From NCBI GenBank assembly GCA_002104905.1, contig MCFE01000338.1, positions 1 through 64,000 of the forward strand: 64,000 bases of DNA, given 5' to 3'. A program made the translations under genes and the position numbers. Source of the stretch: Basidiobolus meristosporus CBS 931.73 (lineage: Eukaryota; Basidiobolomycota; Basidiobolomycetes; Basidiobolales; Basidiobolaceae). Shown here one piece after another: positions 1 through 11,577 of this stretch. Numbering within the stretch: the stretch's first letter is position 1; each line of letters opens with the position of its first letter. The notes below the pieces were generated by a model. That model was not told the origin of the DNA. It made no database searches and saw nothing but the letters and a program-made list of their open reading frames with translations.

Positions 1-799
1 ACAAGTGTATAGGTAGTGATTGGCAGAACAAGTGGATATGTGGTTTTCACCTCATGATATATTGAATATAAAGAGTATTTATATTATGACATGGTGTTGG
101 CAGAGCAAGCATGTAGAACATGTTTAACAAGGCCCCAAAAGCATGTAAGCAAAGCTTGGGGCTGTTTGGACAAATTTCAACTTTTCATGCTTTAGGTACC
201 TGATGTTTGGTAAGAAGATTTCAAGTAAATCTTGGCAACAAATTTGGTCAGAAATACCTAATATTTGTAGACTGTTATGTAGATGGCTAATTCAGGTGAA
301 TAATTAGGTAATTACAATAAGTACCACTTTTCCATTTTACAAGCCATTGAGTCAAGACCACACAATCTACTTGTTCTCTAGATCACCTGCAGTGGCTCTA
401 AAACTCTTACAACAGTGATTACTGGAGCATTTTTAATGTAATAGTACTGATTACTGCGGTGCAACTAATAATATACTACATAAGGGTGCACACTAGTATA
501 CAGCTGGGTAGAGTCTTCGCAGAGCATATAAAGTTTCTTAAAGGCAGGGTAAGTATCCAATTTATATTCATGAGTTATATGTGTTTGCTAACAGTGACGA
601 GAGTACTTGACTCCTTACTAGCCTCGGTAGCTGCCAATGCTTGTCTAGCTTCCAAGTACGGTATGGTGATATCCAAGAATTCCATCTCTTAATAACAGCA
701 AATACTTTGAATTGAAAGAATATGGAGCGTAACTGCTACACAAAGTAGATGGAAGCTTTATTGGCATAGTATCATTTACGAGGACGGAGCAATCATGCA
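1..799. other. intergenic, no gene seen
   Basis: AT-rich sequence. The open frames here are short and show no family motif or signal peptide. I see no RNA gene or repeat. Confidence 0.5.
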
Positions 800-1516
800 T
801 CAGTATCCAACCTTCTTAGTTGACAGGGCAAATACGTGAATGTGACCTTTGATACCTTTCTGGTAGGGATGGACGTCATAGACTTCTTTAGCTGTGGGGA
901 ACTCTACATAGGCAATTTCTTTGCTAGGATCAAGATCCACTTCGGCAATGTAAATTCGAACATCACCACCATTGGTTGCAGCCAATCCGTTGATTGCAAT
1001 CTTGTTCCCAGGTGCCAACTCAATTTTCCATTTCCAGTCCGAGGAGCCCACTCTCTCCACCTGGGTGGTACAATCCGTATAGACGACCTTGAACTTCCCA
1101 CCAAAGTTGCCCATGTCGCTTGACAAGAGAAATCCAAGTCGAGTGGCTCCCGGTACTGAGGTAACCTTAACCTTTTGACCACCTTCGATCCAGTTATCCT
1201 TCTTGGCTTTACCCCAATAAGGCAGAGTAAACTTGTAACCATTTACTTGGACAACTTTTCCGGGACCCCAACCAACTTTTAACAATGAGGAAGCCTTATA
1301 TCCAGGCCCCCATTTGGCCACTACATCAAAGTTTGCGGGGTCCGTTTTCTGGTCTAAAGAGATGGCCTTATTATTGAATGGAGCTTGAGTATTGGGCGCG
1401 TCGCATCTCTTTTCCTCCTCGTAAGACTCCCCATAGCCTCCCTCTTCACCATAATCACCACCTAGTACAAGCTGAGCGGTAGCAGCAAGAACAATCAGCG
1501 AGTATAGGAAGCGCAT
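800..1516 (-). CDS. secreted protein of unknown function
   Basis: Single-exon gene for 238 aa. An N-terminal signal peptide (MRFLYSLIVLAATAQLVLG) is followed by an acidic Gly/Tyr/Glu-rich stretch to about residue 36. The mature part is rich in Gly, Lys, Val and aromatic residues and looks beta-rich. It carries two similar short motifs, KWGPGYK near residue 69 and GWGPGK near residue 82. Few cysteines are present, and there is no GPI tail and no transmembrane segment after the signal. A TATA-like element (TATAAGTA on the minus strand) lies at about 1595-1602, roughly 80 bases upstream of the ATG. I do not recognise the family. Its features fit an extracellular or wall-associated protein. No intron is needed. 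Confidence 0.75.
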   Translation of the reverse strand: MRFLYSLIVLAATAQLVLGGDYGEEGGYGESYEEEKRCDAPNTQAPFNNKAISLDQKTDPANFDVVAKWGPGYKASSLLKVGWGPGKVVQVNGYKFTLPYWGKAKKDNWIEGGQKVKVTSVPGATRLGFLLSSDMGNFGGKFKVVYTDCTTQVERVGSSDWKWKIELAPGNKIAINGLAATNGGDVRIYIAEVDLDPSKEIAYVEFPTAKEVYDVHPYQKGIKGHIHVFALSTKKVGY

Positions 1517-3239
1517 GTCGATATATGGCCAAAGAGGAGGGTCGGGAGTGAAGGATTCGGTGGGAGGTAGCCCTAAACCAGGATTGAACTTCCCTACTTA
1601 TACTGAACTGGAAGCTCACCAATATGAGACAGTGTAGCATGCTACGTTGCTGTTTTTATCAGCATTGCGGGTAGCAGGAGTAGGAAAAGTGGTGCTTGCA
1701 GGAAGCATTGAAGGAATGTGAAGATACATGTTGGTCCAGTTGAATATGGTTTCGAAACTGTAAGGCTTGATCGAGTCAATGAATAGACTTTTGATACAGT
1801 ATGGCCAGAATAGGGGTAAATCTACCGCGTTTGAATCAGGTTATGCCGGTTTCAGGGTTAGCTGGCCAATAGCAGAAAAGGGTCGTTTGGTTTGCATTTA
1901 GCGCACCAGTGTGGTCAGTATCAATTGTTAGAATGTAAAGGGTCCCTCAGAGCGTGAGTGCCTCTTCTGCGAGTACCGCGACGTGAACTTGTCCCTGAGT
2001 CTGAGCCTGAAAAGACGGTGGCCTTGTCCAGAAGTGTTCCACATTCCCCTGTTTATTCCTGGTGTGTAACTTTGAGGTGAGGACCTTTCCCTCTAACACC
2101 CTCCATGATCTCAACGGTGTTGTACCAGATGTTGGAGAATAGCCCCCTCTCAACAGACGTCACAGTGAAGATCAGTGAGCCCACCTGGTTATAGCCTGTA
2201 GTTGAGTGGGCGTGCTGCAAATCTTTGTATTTATAACTAAATCATTACATCAACTTCATCATTTTGATCATATATCGTGAAATTTACTATTTCCTGGCAA
2301 AGCTCCTCACTAGGATTTGCTTCACAAATTTTCATGTTCTGAGCACCTGACTCGATGGTGAAAAGTTGTCCAAAAGCGCCTCAGCCTTTACACAAATGCT
2401 TTTGGACCTTCCGGGACATATCCAGTACAATATCTTATGCCAAGACCATGCCAAAGTATATACTAACACATGTATATTGAATAAATCAATAATTGAAAGC
2501 TGTATAATTTATTTGATCTCCTAAATACCTCTAAAACCTCCAAGACTCTCACAATGATTCGAAGTATTATCTGTAGGCCAAACCATCCTTATACATGATG
2601 AATATGTGAAGCACTAATATATAAGGAACTCCAAGTGAATGGCATACATCAAAAGCTATAAGCTGGAGAAAGATGATTTATCAAAGTATTGTAGATACTT
2701 GCTTACACTCATATTACTCAAATACCCTATGTTTTTGCTTAGCTCATTGCTAATCACTAGGCCATTAAATCAAAGGTTCGGAATATCCTTTGGTGCCCCT
2801 ACTGCTTTGTACCAGCGCCCCAGAACAATTAGCGCGGAAGTATTCTTTGAGTAATCGTGGAAGACAGTTGACCACGATACATAGCACCATCCACTCGACC
2901 GCATGCAACGTTGTTATCAGGAGCAACAAGGAACACGCTGAATACGCTATTAATGTAGCTGTCGAAACCAGCAGTGCACTTTTTCAACATATATGCTTCT
3001 CGTCTTCTTCATTCAATTGATTTTGCCATAGCATGACTCGAATTCTTCATTCAATTGATTTTGCCATAGCATGACTCGAATTCAATACGAGGTCAACATG
3101 ATCTAGAGATTTTATTCGCCTATGAGATCAAAATAATCTCTAGTCGATGATGGATGAACACAGTTCCCATGTTTGTGACAAATTCAAATGCATGTGTATT
3201 GGACTCTGATGATAACCAAAGCATAGGGTTGAGAAAACT
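1517..3239. other. intergenic, mostly featureless
   Basis: About 1.7 kb without a convincing gene. Short frames on both strands lack homology cues. It contains a perfect 38-bp tandem duplication at 3005-3080, listed separately. The first ~100 bases hold the promoter of the secreted-protein gene. Confidence 0.5.
3005..3080. repeat. 38-bp perfect tandem duplication
   Basis: Two identical 38-bp units lie back to back at 3005-3042 and 3043-3080. Each begins TTCTTCATTCAATTG and ends ATGACTCGAA. No gene overlaps them. They look like a recent slippage or replication duplication. Confidence 0.9.
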
Positions 3240-4523
3240 CTATACCTTAAGATTGAAGAACTGATCACGAATCTGTATAGCTCGAGAAACTCCTTCAACG
3301 AAGACACCGTCCATGCCAAGCTCGAAGAAGTAACCAAGCTCTTGGCTACGAGTGAAGGTAGCGCATTTTACAATGCACCCAAGCTGGGAGGGCTCATGGC
3401 CATCATAGAATGTATAGCCAACTGCACGTAGATTACGCTTGTGGATTTGATCAATCAGCTTACGAGGCTGGATGTAGCCTCCATGTTGTCTCACCACCTT
3501 TTGCTCGATTTCAATCTTCTTGGACTTCAAGATATCCTCCATGTTCGAGTAGAAGAACTCCTTCCAGGGCCCTACATATGTGGCAAAAGTGGCAATATCA
3601 TCCAGTCCTTTCGGTGTCAAGGCCAGACCATTGGCCATGACCAATACCAGGACATCGTGGTCAGAGTTCTGACCCAAGTATCTGGCAGATTCCACTTCAA
3701 AATTCTGTAATACCACATGACCACGAGGAACGGCAACATTGTCATCGCGGATGATATGGGTGGTATTCTTGATCTGGCTTTGATGCCGAGGGTAGCCGAA
3801 TTTCTCAAGCGTATCCAAGACCAGGTTTTCGAAGTAATGGGGCGTGTGGCTTTGTAATTTGTTGTTGTGGTCGGGATGCTTCAACTCGGGTACAATCCCT
3901 TATTAGACAATGATCAGGAATGATTAGACCATGCGTATTCGTTGTACTATCAAACTGGGCTTACCAATTGGACGATTGAGCCTAACCGAAAGGTTTTGCA
4001 CAAGCGTGAGGTACTCCTCGAAAGTAGGCATTTCGAAGATGTTGTCGAAATAGAGTGGGCGCACCCCCACTTTGGCTTGGCGAACCTTCAGGGTCTTAAG
4101 TTCGGCTAGGGTGAAATCCTCAATGAACCAGTTGTTGGTGAGTGTGGTTTGGATTCCATCCAATACGTCCGTCAGGTTACGCTTTCTATTGGCAAATTCC
4201 GGATGATCAGCGATGTCTGTAGTGGCCGATAGCGACAAATCATGGTTACAAATCAAATGGCCATCTTTGGTGAGAGTGAGGTCTGGCTCCACATAATCTG
4301 CACCCTCGATAGCTGCCAAGTAGTAGGATCCCAATGTGTGCTCTGGCATGATTGCTTTTTCGCCCCGATGACCAAAGACCAAACTTGGCTTGCCATCCAA
4401 AGTCTTCCACTTCTGAGAGTGACGGTATCCAGTAGGGGCTGCATTCGAGAAAGAAAGCGCCGAGATGGAGAGAAATCCTGCAATGGCAGTCTTTAGAAGC
4501 ATTGTTGAGAAGATATGGAACAA
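3240..4523 (-). CDS. glycerophosphodiester phosphodiesterase, secreted
   Basis: GDPD-family enzyme that hydrolyses glycerophosphodiesters to an alcohol and glycerol 3-phosphate. Two exons, 4523-3965 and 3898-3240, are joined across a 66-base intron (GTAAGC...AG), giving 405 aa. Residues 8-28 form a signal peptide (LLKTAIAGFLSISALSFSNA). The catalytic GDPD signature follows: FGHRGEKAIMPEHTL (His, Arg and Glu), then YVEPDLTLTKDG (Glu and Asp) and HDLSLSATTD (second His). The C-terminal half, KRNLRAVGYTFYDG to LGMDGVFVEG, matches the TIM-barrel end of the family. Secretion suggests phosphate or glycerol scavenging outside the cell. Length is typical for fungal and bacterial secreted GDPDs. Splicing restores the frame exactly as PIGIVPELKHPD. 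Confidence 0.9.
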
Positions 4524-6491
4524 ACCTCGAGAGCAGCAGTATTTATATCTTACTAATATTGCTTAACCGCTGCCTTTACCCCAGTCAGGTCAGTTGGTGG
4601 CATCAAGTATAGATTCAACAGAACATCCTATTTAGCAAGACTTATACAAGATTGGGGCAAACAGTGCCTACGTGAGAGTGAGAAGAGCCCACGTGTTGAA
4701 GGCGTGTTGATCCTCAATTTCTAATCATGGATTGAGTTGTCACTTAGCTATACAGCACATTAGCGAATCAAGCACAAGGAATTTGCCATTCACCACTTAT
4801 ACAACGTACAAAATGGATTGTTATTGATGGCTGATTTCCATACCAGACACCTGGATGATCGCCTTAGCTCAAGTGGAGGACACACAAAAAGCCTTACCAA
4901 TTCTACACAATGTTTAACAGGAGAAACCTTCATTCAAGAAATGGAATGTGATTCAGAAATCCACACGAAAGCCACCAGTTGCTGTGCGAAAGCACCTCTA
5001 CATCGGAGGAACCAGTTAGGTGATAAATATTGAGACCCAACCAAGCACATATTACCAATTAGGCTTTATTAAGCTAGAACTTACTAAAAGTCCTGGCCTT
5101 CCTAGGCGAATCCATTCTGTACAGATGCTTGATGTACATCACCGTTGGTGGCTGAAACAACTGTAAAATTTTTCCCTTCTTTCTGACAAACTTTAACTCT
5201 GATCTTTTCATTTCTCGCATATCTTTAAACCAGACTGACACCCTTGAGCATCACGTGATCCAAACTCGAACTAATCATTCAGGATTGATCAAACACGTTT
5301 CCGTAATCACAGTACCTGATTTACCCGATCAGCCTAAAGGATATTATTCCCAACGGTTTCAAGTACAAATTCAATGCGAAATTAATGATCAGGTAACCCT
5401 TAAATAAGTAGTCCGGGTTCCGTTTGACAAACTAACAAGAAACCAGTCCTGAATACTCGTGATGTTGCATGGCCATGGCCATAGCCAAGCTCTTTATTCT
5501 TTCTTCAGTAATAAAATTGGGATTATTATTATTTGTTTACTCCAGCCGGCTTTCACTCGCCCACAGTATTCTGTTACAACATCTGCCAAGTTTTCAGTTT
5601 CCTGGTCGATTCCACCTGAAGGATTCAAATAACGTTTCATCTCTGTGTACACCATGGCTCCGCTTGATTTGGGCAAAAGCGAAAATGTCTCTTGTGGGTT
5701 GGTTTAGTTTGGAGAATTGAAAGTCAGAAGCCAACTTATTTTGGAAAGGAGTAATTTGCCATCGTAACCTATTTCAAGCTGAATCCCAATGGGTTTGGCT
5801 TGATGTTACACACTTAATTAAAGAGGTGGTTTGTTCGGAGTTCATCCTGCTTTATCGAGTAGTGAAGTTACATATGTGCAATGTCTACAATCACATTGTT
5901 GCAAGTATTGGTTCTCGGTAGGTACTGCAGTTAGTAGAGGCCTAGTTAAGTCTAAAAATGCAGGGGAGCTGCTGTGGGGATTCTTTTATCGAAACTGGAA
6001 AGTGTATGATTTTTGTGTTCCATGCATCTCGGGCAGTGCGGGATGGACCTTATATAAAGACAAGCAATGAGGAAATCCAAAAAGCTGAAGTATGCGGGTA
6101 AGCTGTGCAGAAAAGCAGGTCTTTTTCTTATAGCTATTTTTACTGAAGCCTCAGACACGATCAAACGAAGCACTCAGGGCCGGATCTCTCCTCACTACTG
6201 CTTCTGTTGACTACTTAACGCTTGGATTTCCCATCCCATTTGTATCATAAATCTTCCTGGGTATCACCACTACTCCCTCACCTTGTTGCTTTGTTTGAAA
6301 GCTCTCCGGTATCGGATATTTATTGGAAGATATATATAAGGATCTATCTGTACAGCCGGCGCTTGCAACCCACTTGGATCCTTTTCTCCTCTCCAGCAAC
6401 GATTTGTTGAATAGATTGAGGTTGTTTTACCACTGAATCACATACCACATCAAGCGTGATCTTGTGTTCGTGAACGTTGTTAATATTCACC
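4524..6491. other. intergenic, no gene seen
   Basis: About 2 kb between divergent genes. Several open frames of 60-83 codons occur on both strands but show no domain, signal peptide with body, or splice continuity. It should contain both promoters. A TATA-rich string (TATATATAAG, 6331-6340) lies about 150 bases before the next start. Confidence 0.45.
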
Positions 6492-7559
6492 ATGAGCATC
6501 TCGAAGATGTTTAATCTGAAGAAAAACAAATCTTCAGCTCAATACGAAAGGGTTGGCCCTCGTCCCGACAATGGCTACTCGTTTTTTTCGGTCAGGAAGA
6601 TCATTTTGCTACAATTGGGAGTGCTACTTATTGGAGCAATATTGTTCAGTCTGGTCTTGTTACACGAATTCAAGGAGGAGATTTTCTGTGATGGAGGTAA
6701 GTGTATCAAACAGTACGGTCTGGCGAAGTAACCTTACTGACTGACTTTTCCAGAATGCCAAACAAATACCAATCCCAGCGATTTTCGGTATACTATCGTT
6801 ACTGCAGCAAGCTCAAACCATTTTTGCCCGTTGCTCGGATTTCTTTACTCCCTTCACGACACCAAGATGTTCTTGAAGAAATCGGAGCTGCCTAGAATCG
6901 TGGTATACGATCTCAATTTGGGGGAGGAGGAGCGCTCCAAATTGCAAGTTCTGAGGGAAAAAGGCTATCTTCACCAATTGAAGGAGTTCGATTTCGCTAA
7001 ATATCCTCAATTTTGGGATGTAAACAAGAGCCGAGGTGAATATGGCTGGAAAGCTGGCATTATCAACGAAGTTGCGGACGAGTTTCCTGGGACAATCCTT
7101 TGGATGGACTCTGGAAACCGAGTGTTTCCTCACTTTCTCCGCAAAGCTGTAAAATACGTCGACGAACATGGATTCTGGAGTCCTGTTAGTAGCGGAAAAG
7201 TCAAAGACTATACGCATCCAGGAGTGTTTGAATACTTCAAGGATCAGATGACAAACTATGCCGAGCTCAGGAACTGCAACGGAGCACTGATTGGCATCAA
7301 TTCTTTGAACCAAACGGTCATGAATTCCCTTGTTCGCCCTTTCAAAGAGTGTGCCTTGGTCAAAGATTGCATTGCACCGAAAGGCTCAAGTAGGGCCAAT
7401 CATCGTCAAGACCAAGCGATATTGACTTATCTAGTTCATGTAAACGAATGGCGCTGTAGTTCAGAAGGTTGGACCGGCTTCTTGATCCATCAGGATGGAG
7501 ATTGTGAGGAACGCATCCAGCAACATGAGAGTCGTACGGCAAGTTTGAGAGGTGTTTAG
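6492..7559 (+). CDS. type II membrane glycosyltransferase-like protein
   Basis: Two exons, 6492-6696 and 6754-7559, with a GTAAGT...CAG intron, give 336 aa. The start is the ATG in the context ACCATGAGC. A cytoplasmic N-terminus of about 35 residues precedes one transmembrane segment (IILLQLGVLLIGAILFSLVLL), the layout of Golgi type II transferases. The lumenal part starts RYTIVTAASSNHFCPLLGFL and continues with PRIVVYDLNLG, ILWMDSGNRV (probable nucleotide or metal-binding acidic motif), NGALIGIN and HRQDQAILTYL. This motif order resembles the nucleotide-diphospho-sugar transferase-like DUF1647 group. The donor sugar cannot be told from sequence. A probable role is protein or lipid glycosylation in the Golgi. 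Confidence 0.75.
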
Positions 7560-8066
7560 AGTGGTTGCTGTATCTTTGTGAATACCCACCAACAATTATC
7601 TCTGACGCTATTTGTCTATAAAGTTCCAATTTGTCACTAGGAAAATTCAAATAAATGAAAATAACTTTTCAATTGTAAACAGAACAAACGTATGTCCATC
7701 ATCTTGTGTAAATGCTCAGTTAAAAAATCATGGCCTGATAGCGGCCCTCCAGATTAGCCTAATTCTTGATTAAATTAACCTGATGCATGGCTTGGCTCTT
7801 GTGGAATTTCTCGATCGAAGTGATATTATTTATATGGAAATCAATGCAGTATATTACTTTTAATCAAACAATCAGTTTCAAATATGACATACTACATAGT
7901 TGCCAAGCTTAGCCTACTGCCCAGAGTTGATCAGAATAAATTGATCATTACTGAATTCAATGACTGTTCCCTCGCCCGCAACGATTGCTCGTATTTTTTA
8001 CAATTCCAGCGGTCACTTGGTCATTATAACCTTTAACTTCTTTTTCTCGGCCAGCCTTATCTACAG
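7560..8066. other. intergenic, no gene seen
   Basis: AT-rich spacer between two tandem plus-strand genes. It holds the 3' end of the upstream gene and the promoter of CDC50. No open frame here is supported. A pyrimidine-rich stretch at 8020-8063 ends in CTACAG, so a non-coding 5' exon for CDC50 is possible. Confidence 0.4.
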
Positions 8067-9440
8067 ATGGAGCCGGAAGTTAAATCCAAAAAGCCAGCAA
8101 GTAGGTTTCTTTCGAAGTATTAAGTCTTCTTTCCGTTCTTTAACTCGCGTACTTCAACAGATACTGCTTTCAAGCAGCAAAGATTAAAGGCCTGGCAACC
8201 AATTCTCACTCCTAAAACTGTCCTCCCCACTTTGTTTATCGTTGGAATTATTTTCGCCCCTATTGGTGGTTTGTTGCTATATGCCAGTGACAACGTTCGT
8301 GACCTTACAGCTCTCGGTCTAGAGTGACTTTTATTGACATTACCTTGCATAGGTCAACGAGTTAACGATAGATTATACCAACTGTATCAATGCTGGTGCT
8401 ACTTTCCAAAATATTCCGAAATCCGACTTCTCCGCCTCTTTCAGCAAAGCTGGTCAAATGTCTGTACCCCAATATCGAGTAGAAAACGCATCGCTTCGTG
8501 GAGGAAATCCGAATGGCCTACCAGCTTACCAGTGCCACATTCAATTTGAAATCCCCAAAGATCTCAAGCCTCCAGTTTTCTTGTATTATCGTCTGACCCA
8601 CTTTTTCCAAAATCATCGTCGCTACGTCAAAAGCTTTGATGTTGAACAATTGAAAGGTTCTGCCCTCAGTGCCGGCACTCTGTCCGGAGGAAGCTGCGAT
8701 CCGTTAGCCGTTGCCGCGGCACCAACCCCCGAGGACCCAAATAGAAAATTGCCGATATATCCCTGTGGACTGATAGCTAACTCGATGTTTAATGGTAAGC
8801 ATAGTTATATCTCGTTGCCAGAAGGACGCACCAACTTACTTTTGCTATGACAGATACTATATACGACTTGACCCTTGACCCTAATGGCGCTAAACAGCCA
8901 TATACCTTCAGTGCCAATGGAATTGCTTGGAAATCGGACTCCGCTAAATACAAGAAAACCAGCTACAAACCGAATGAAGTCCTTCCACCTCCTAACTGGG
9001 CCAAACAGTACCCTAATGGAACGTACACGGATGCTTATCCACCCCCTGATATTTCCACTGACGAACATTTCCAAGTTTGGATGAGAACCGCCGGTTTACC
9101 CAATTTCCGAAAACTCTACGGCCGCAACGAAAACGAACCGATGAAGAAGGGGTTGTATGAGGTAACAATTGAGATGAATTTCGATGTAACTCGCTTTGGT
9201 GGATCAAAGGCTATTGTTATTTCCACGGTCTCATTCCTCGGAGGCAAGAATCCATTCCTTGGAATCGCATACATTGTCGTGGGGTGTGTTTGTGTCTTAT
9301 TGGGCTGTATATTCACTGCACGACACCTGTATAAACCTCGTAAACTTGGGGACCATTCTTACTTATCCTGGAATCAAAACAACGGGCCATCCTCATCTGC
9401 AGCTATTGGCGCGCAGGGCTTTAATCTGTCTGAACGCTAA
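8067..9440 (+). CDS. CDC50: CDC50/LEM3 family P4-ATPase (flippase) subunit
   Basis: Non-catalytic beta subunit that chaperones P4-ATPase phospholipid flippases to Golgi and plasma membrane. Four exons (8067-8100, 8161-8294, 8353-8794, 8854-9440) give 398 aa. The hallmark N-terminus NTAFKQQRLKAWQPILTPK is rebuilt across intron 1. TM1 is VLPTLFIVGIIFAPIGGLLLY. The lumenal domain has YTNC, PVFLYYRLTHFFQNHRRYVKS, a CDPL...PCGLIANSMFND core, and LPNFRKLYGR. TM2 is near IAYIVVGCVCVLLGCIF. The second intron donor is GTTCGT, a weak GT site, but the join (ASDNVNELTIDYTNC) fits the family. Length is typical. The symbol denotes the family; DNF/DRS2 pairing cannot be assigned. Confidence 0.93.
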
Positions 9441-9859
9441 GGCGGCCACGCACATATCCTTACTCATTCATTACCATTCTCAATCAGTAATGTTTCCTCA
9501 ACTGAATTATCCGTGTTTTTGAAAATGTTTTTGTGATTTCCTTGGTTTTCTCGTATGTACAATGAAAGTATTAAGGATTCCTTCTATCCTACTTGTTCAA
9601 CATGTCACCCGGAAGGATATAGATGAGGGATGGAAGCATTGTTCCAACTTTCTTTGTTGTTTTTCCTCATCATTCAATAGCTATCTAATAAACGTGAAAT
9701 AAAGGTTTCATAGCCAGAAGTGTGTTCTATAATAGTGGATTTATTTCAAGGCAACGAGACCTTGTCTTTCGCAACAAATTTCCTGGAATAAAAGGAATCT
9801 TGATGGGTAGGACTTGGATAAATTTGTTCCGTTTATATACTCCTAATTGTTCCATTCAC
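9441..9859. other. convergent intergenic region
   Basis: 3' regions of CDC50 (plus) and the first KRE9/KNH gene (minus). AATAAA-type strings occur near 9690. Nothing else is seen. Confidence 0.45.
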
Positions 9860-10510
9860 TTAACTGAAGAATGTGATCAAACTGAACACAAGAGCCAACC
9901 CAAGGCTGGGAATGATTGCTTGAGAATTTCCGCTTGACTGTTTGGCGGATGCAACCTGACCAGTACTAGGTTTCGCGCCAGCAACGCTGAGAGTGCTGCT
10001 TGGTTTGCTACTTCCACTTGCTGCGGCAGGAGCGGAGGCTGCTGTGGCTGAGTTGGTTGCACTGGTACTTGCGGCTGATGGAGTTCCACTTGCTGAAGAG
10101 CTACCAGCAGGAGCGGCACCACTGCCTGCGCCGCCATCAGTTCCAGCAGCAGCGATCTCGAAGTATGGGCTGTATGCTACATTTGGTGGGGAGCCAAAGC
10201 GAATGGCATACTCCTTGCCTGGGGGAATGGTGGCTGGGATGCTCCAGGAGTACTGACCGGCTGCTGAGTCGGTGTTGGGTGCGATGGGACCAACTAGCTG
10301 AAGGGCAGTCAAAGGACCACTCATAAGGTCGATGTTGAAGGTGGCAGGCATGGGTGACCCATCCCCGTTATCAGTCCAAGTGATGATATGAGTCGATCCA
10401 GCAGGCCAGGTGTTTCCCAAGGGACCGGTGATGGCTACTCCAGCATCGACATACTTTGCTGCGATAGCCAAGACAAGAAGAGCAGAGGTGGAGAAAGATG
10501 GAAGTTTCAT
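9860..10510 (-). CDS. KRE9/KNH-type Ser/Thr-rich GPI-anchored protein, copy 1
   Basis: Single exon, 216 aa. The signal peptide (about residues 1-23, ending VDAG) is followed by an Ig-like KRE9/KNH N-terminal domain: VAITGPLGNTWPAG, HIITWTDNGDG, YSWSIPATIPPGKEYAIRFG, AYSPYFEI. The second half is a low-complexity Ser/Ala/Thr/Gly linker. It ends in a hydrophobic GPI-type tail (IIPSLGLALVFSLITFFS) after a Ser/Gly/Asn ω-site region. In fungi this domain occurs in surface proteins linked to beta-1,6-glucan and wall assembly. It is the first of three tandem, same-strand paralogues that are nearly identical in the folded domain. Confidence 0.88.
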   Translation of the reverse strand: MKLPSFSTSALLVLAIAAKYVDAGVAITGPLGNTWPAGSTHIITWTDNGDGSPMPATFNIDLMSGPLTALQLVGPIAPNTDSAAGQYSWSIPATIPPGKEYAIRFGSPPNVAYSPYFEIAAAGTDGGAGSGAAPAGSSSASGTPSAASTSATNSATAASAPAAASGSSKPSSTLSVAGAKPSTGQVASAKQSSGNSQAIIPSLGLALVFSLITFFS

Positions 10511-10896
10511 TATAATTCAGATGTTCAGTATGATATGGATTTGGTCCACACTGAGGGGAATTTTATATGGTTGACTGTCACCGACACAAAACGAGATTTG
10601 TTTTCAAACTACATGTATGCATGCATAACCACGAGAAATTACATGACTTGTGTGGAGAAAATTCCTATGAACCTTTGAAAACACCTTATGAAACTTGCGA
10701 TCTTAATTCTCATGATGCTAAACGTTAGCGGCAGGTCAGCTATTTGAGGATATGTATGCAGATGTCTGGCGATGTGAACGGCTCCTGCCAAGTAAATCAT
10801 GGTTTTCAAGAAACTGGTAATTATTATCTCAATTGATTAATTTATTTCATTTCTTTATCAGTGGGAATCAAGTTTGCTGCATCACATCTATACAAT
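10511..10896. other. intergenic between tandem paralogues
   Basis: Promoter of copy 1 and 3' region of copy 2. It holds a TATA element near 10561-10570. The 96-codon plus-strand frame that enters it is an antisense shadow of copy 1. Confidence 0.45.
10561..10570 (-). promoter_or_regulatory. TATA element of KRE9/KNH copy 1
   Basis: CCATATAAAA on the minus strand, about 51 bases upstream of the ATG at 10510. All three paralogues have such an element at 50-75 bases, which strengthens the call. Confidence 0.5.
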
Positions 10897-11577
10897 TTAG
10901 GCAAAAAGGGCAGTTGCCGAGCTGAGCACAAGTGCAAATCCTAAGCTCGCGAACAAGTTTAGGGTGTTGCCGCTATTTTGTTTGATAGCTGTGACCTGTC
11001 CAGTTGGTGTAGACTTGACACCACTGATACTTTGAGCACTTGTTCCTAATGGTTTAGCAACTCCACTGGTGCTGGCTGGAGTAGTAGCCGATGTAGCTGA
11101 TGTAGCTGATGTAGCCGAGTTGGTTGCCCCAGTACTTGCAGCTGATGGAGATCCACTTGCTGAAGAGCTGCCAGCAGGAGCGGCACCACTGCCTGCGCCG
11201 CCATCAGTTCCAGCAGCAGCGATCTCGAAGTATGGGCTGTATGCGACATTTGGTGGGGAGCCGAAACGAATGGCATACTCCTTGCCCGGAGGAATGGTGG
11301 CTGGGATGTTCCAGGAGTACTGGCCGGCTGCTGAGTCGGTGTTGGGTGCGATGGGACCAACTAGCTGAAGAGCAGTCATAGGGCCAGTCATAAGGTCAAT
11401 GTTGAAGGTGGCAGGCATGGGTGACCCATCCCCATTGTCAGTCCAAGTGATGATATGAGTCGCTCCAGCAGGCCAGGTATTTCCCAAGGGACCGGTGATG
11501 GCTACTCCAGCATCGACATACTTTGCTGTGATAGCCAAGACAAGAAGAGCAGAGGTGGAGAAAGATGAGAGTCTCAT
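10897..11577 (-). CDS. KRE9/KNH-type Ser/Thr-rich GPI-anchored protein, copy 2
   Basis: Single exon, 226 aa. Architecture matches copy 1: signal peptide, Ig-like KRE9/KNH domain (nearly identical through AYSPYFEIAAAGTDGG), Ser/Ala/Thr linker and hydrophobic GPI-type tail (FASLGFALVLSSATALFA). The linker differs from copy 1 by a run of Ala-Thr-Ser repeats (NSATSATSATSATTPAST). In the DNA this is a short 9-bp repeat, GATGTAGCT, around 11090-11115. Expected site is plasma membrane or cell wall. The linker is where the three paralogues diverge, as expected for a stalk under weak constraint. Confidence 0.88.
   Translation of the reverse strand: MRLSSFSTSALLVLAITAKYVDAGVAITGPLGNTWPAGATHIITWTDNGDGSPMPATFNIDLMTGPMTALQLVGPIAPNTDSAAGQYSWNIPATIPPGKEYAIRFGSPPNVAYSPYFEIAAAGTDGGAGSGAAPAGSSSASGSPSAASTGATNSATSATSATSATTPASTSGVAKPLGTSAQSISGVKSTPTGQVTAIKQNSGNTLNLFASLGFALVLSSATALFA

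Noticed and set aside
1947-2153. 68-codon minus frame
   Set aside because: Composition looks random and there is no upstream or downstream exon that would extend it.
4818-5720. Several 70-83 codon frames on both strands
   Set aside because: No shared motif, no signal with a body, no intron logic. Treated as background.
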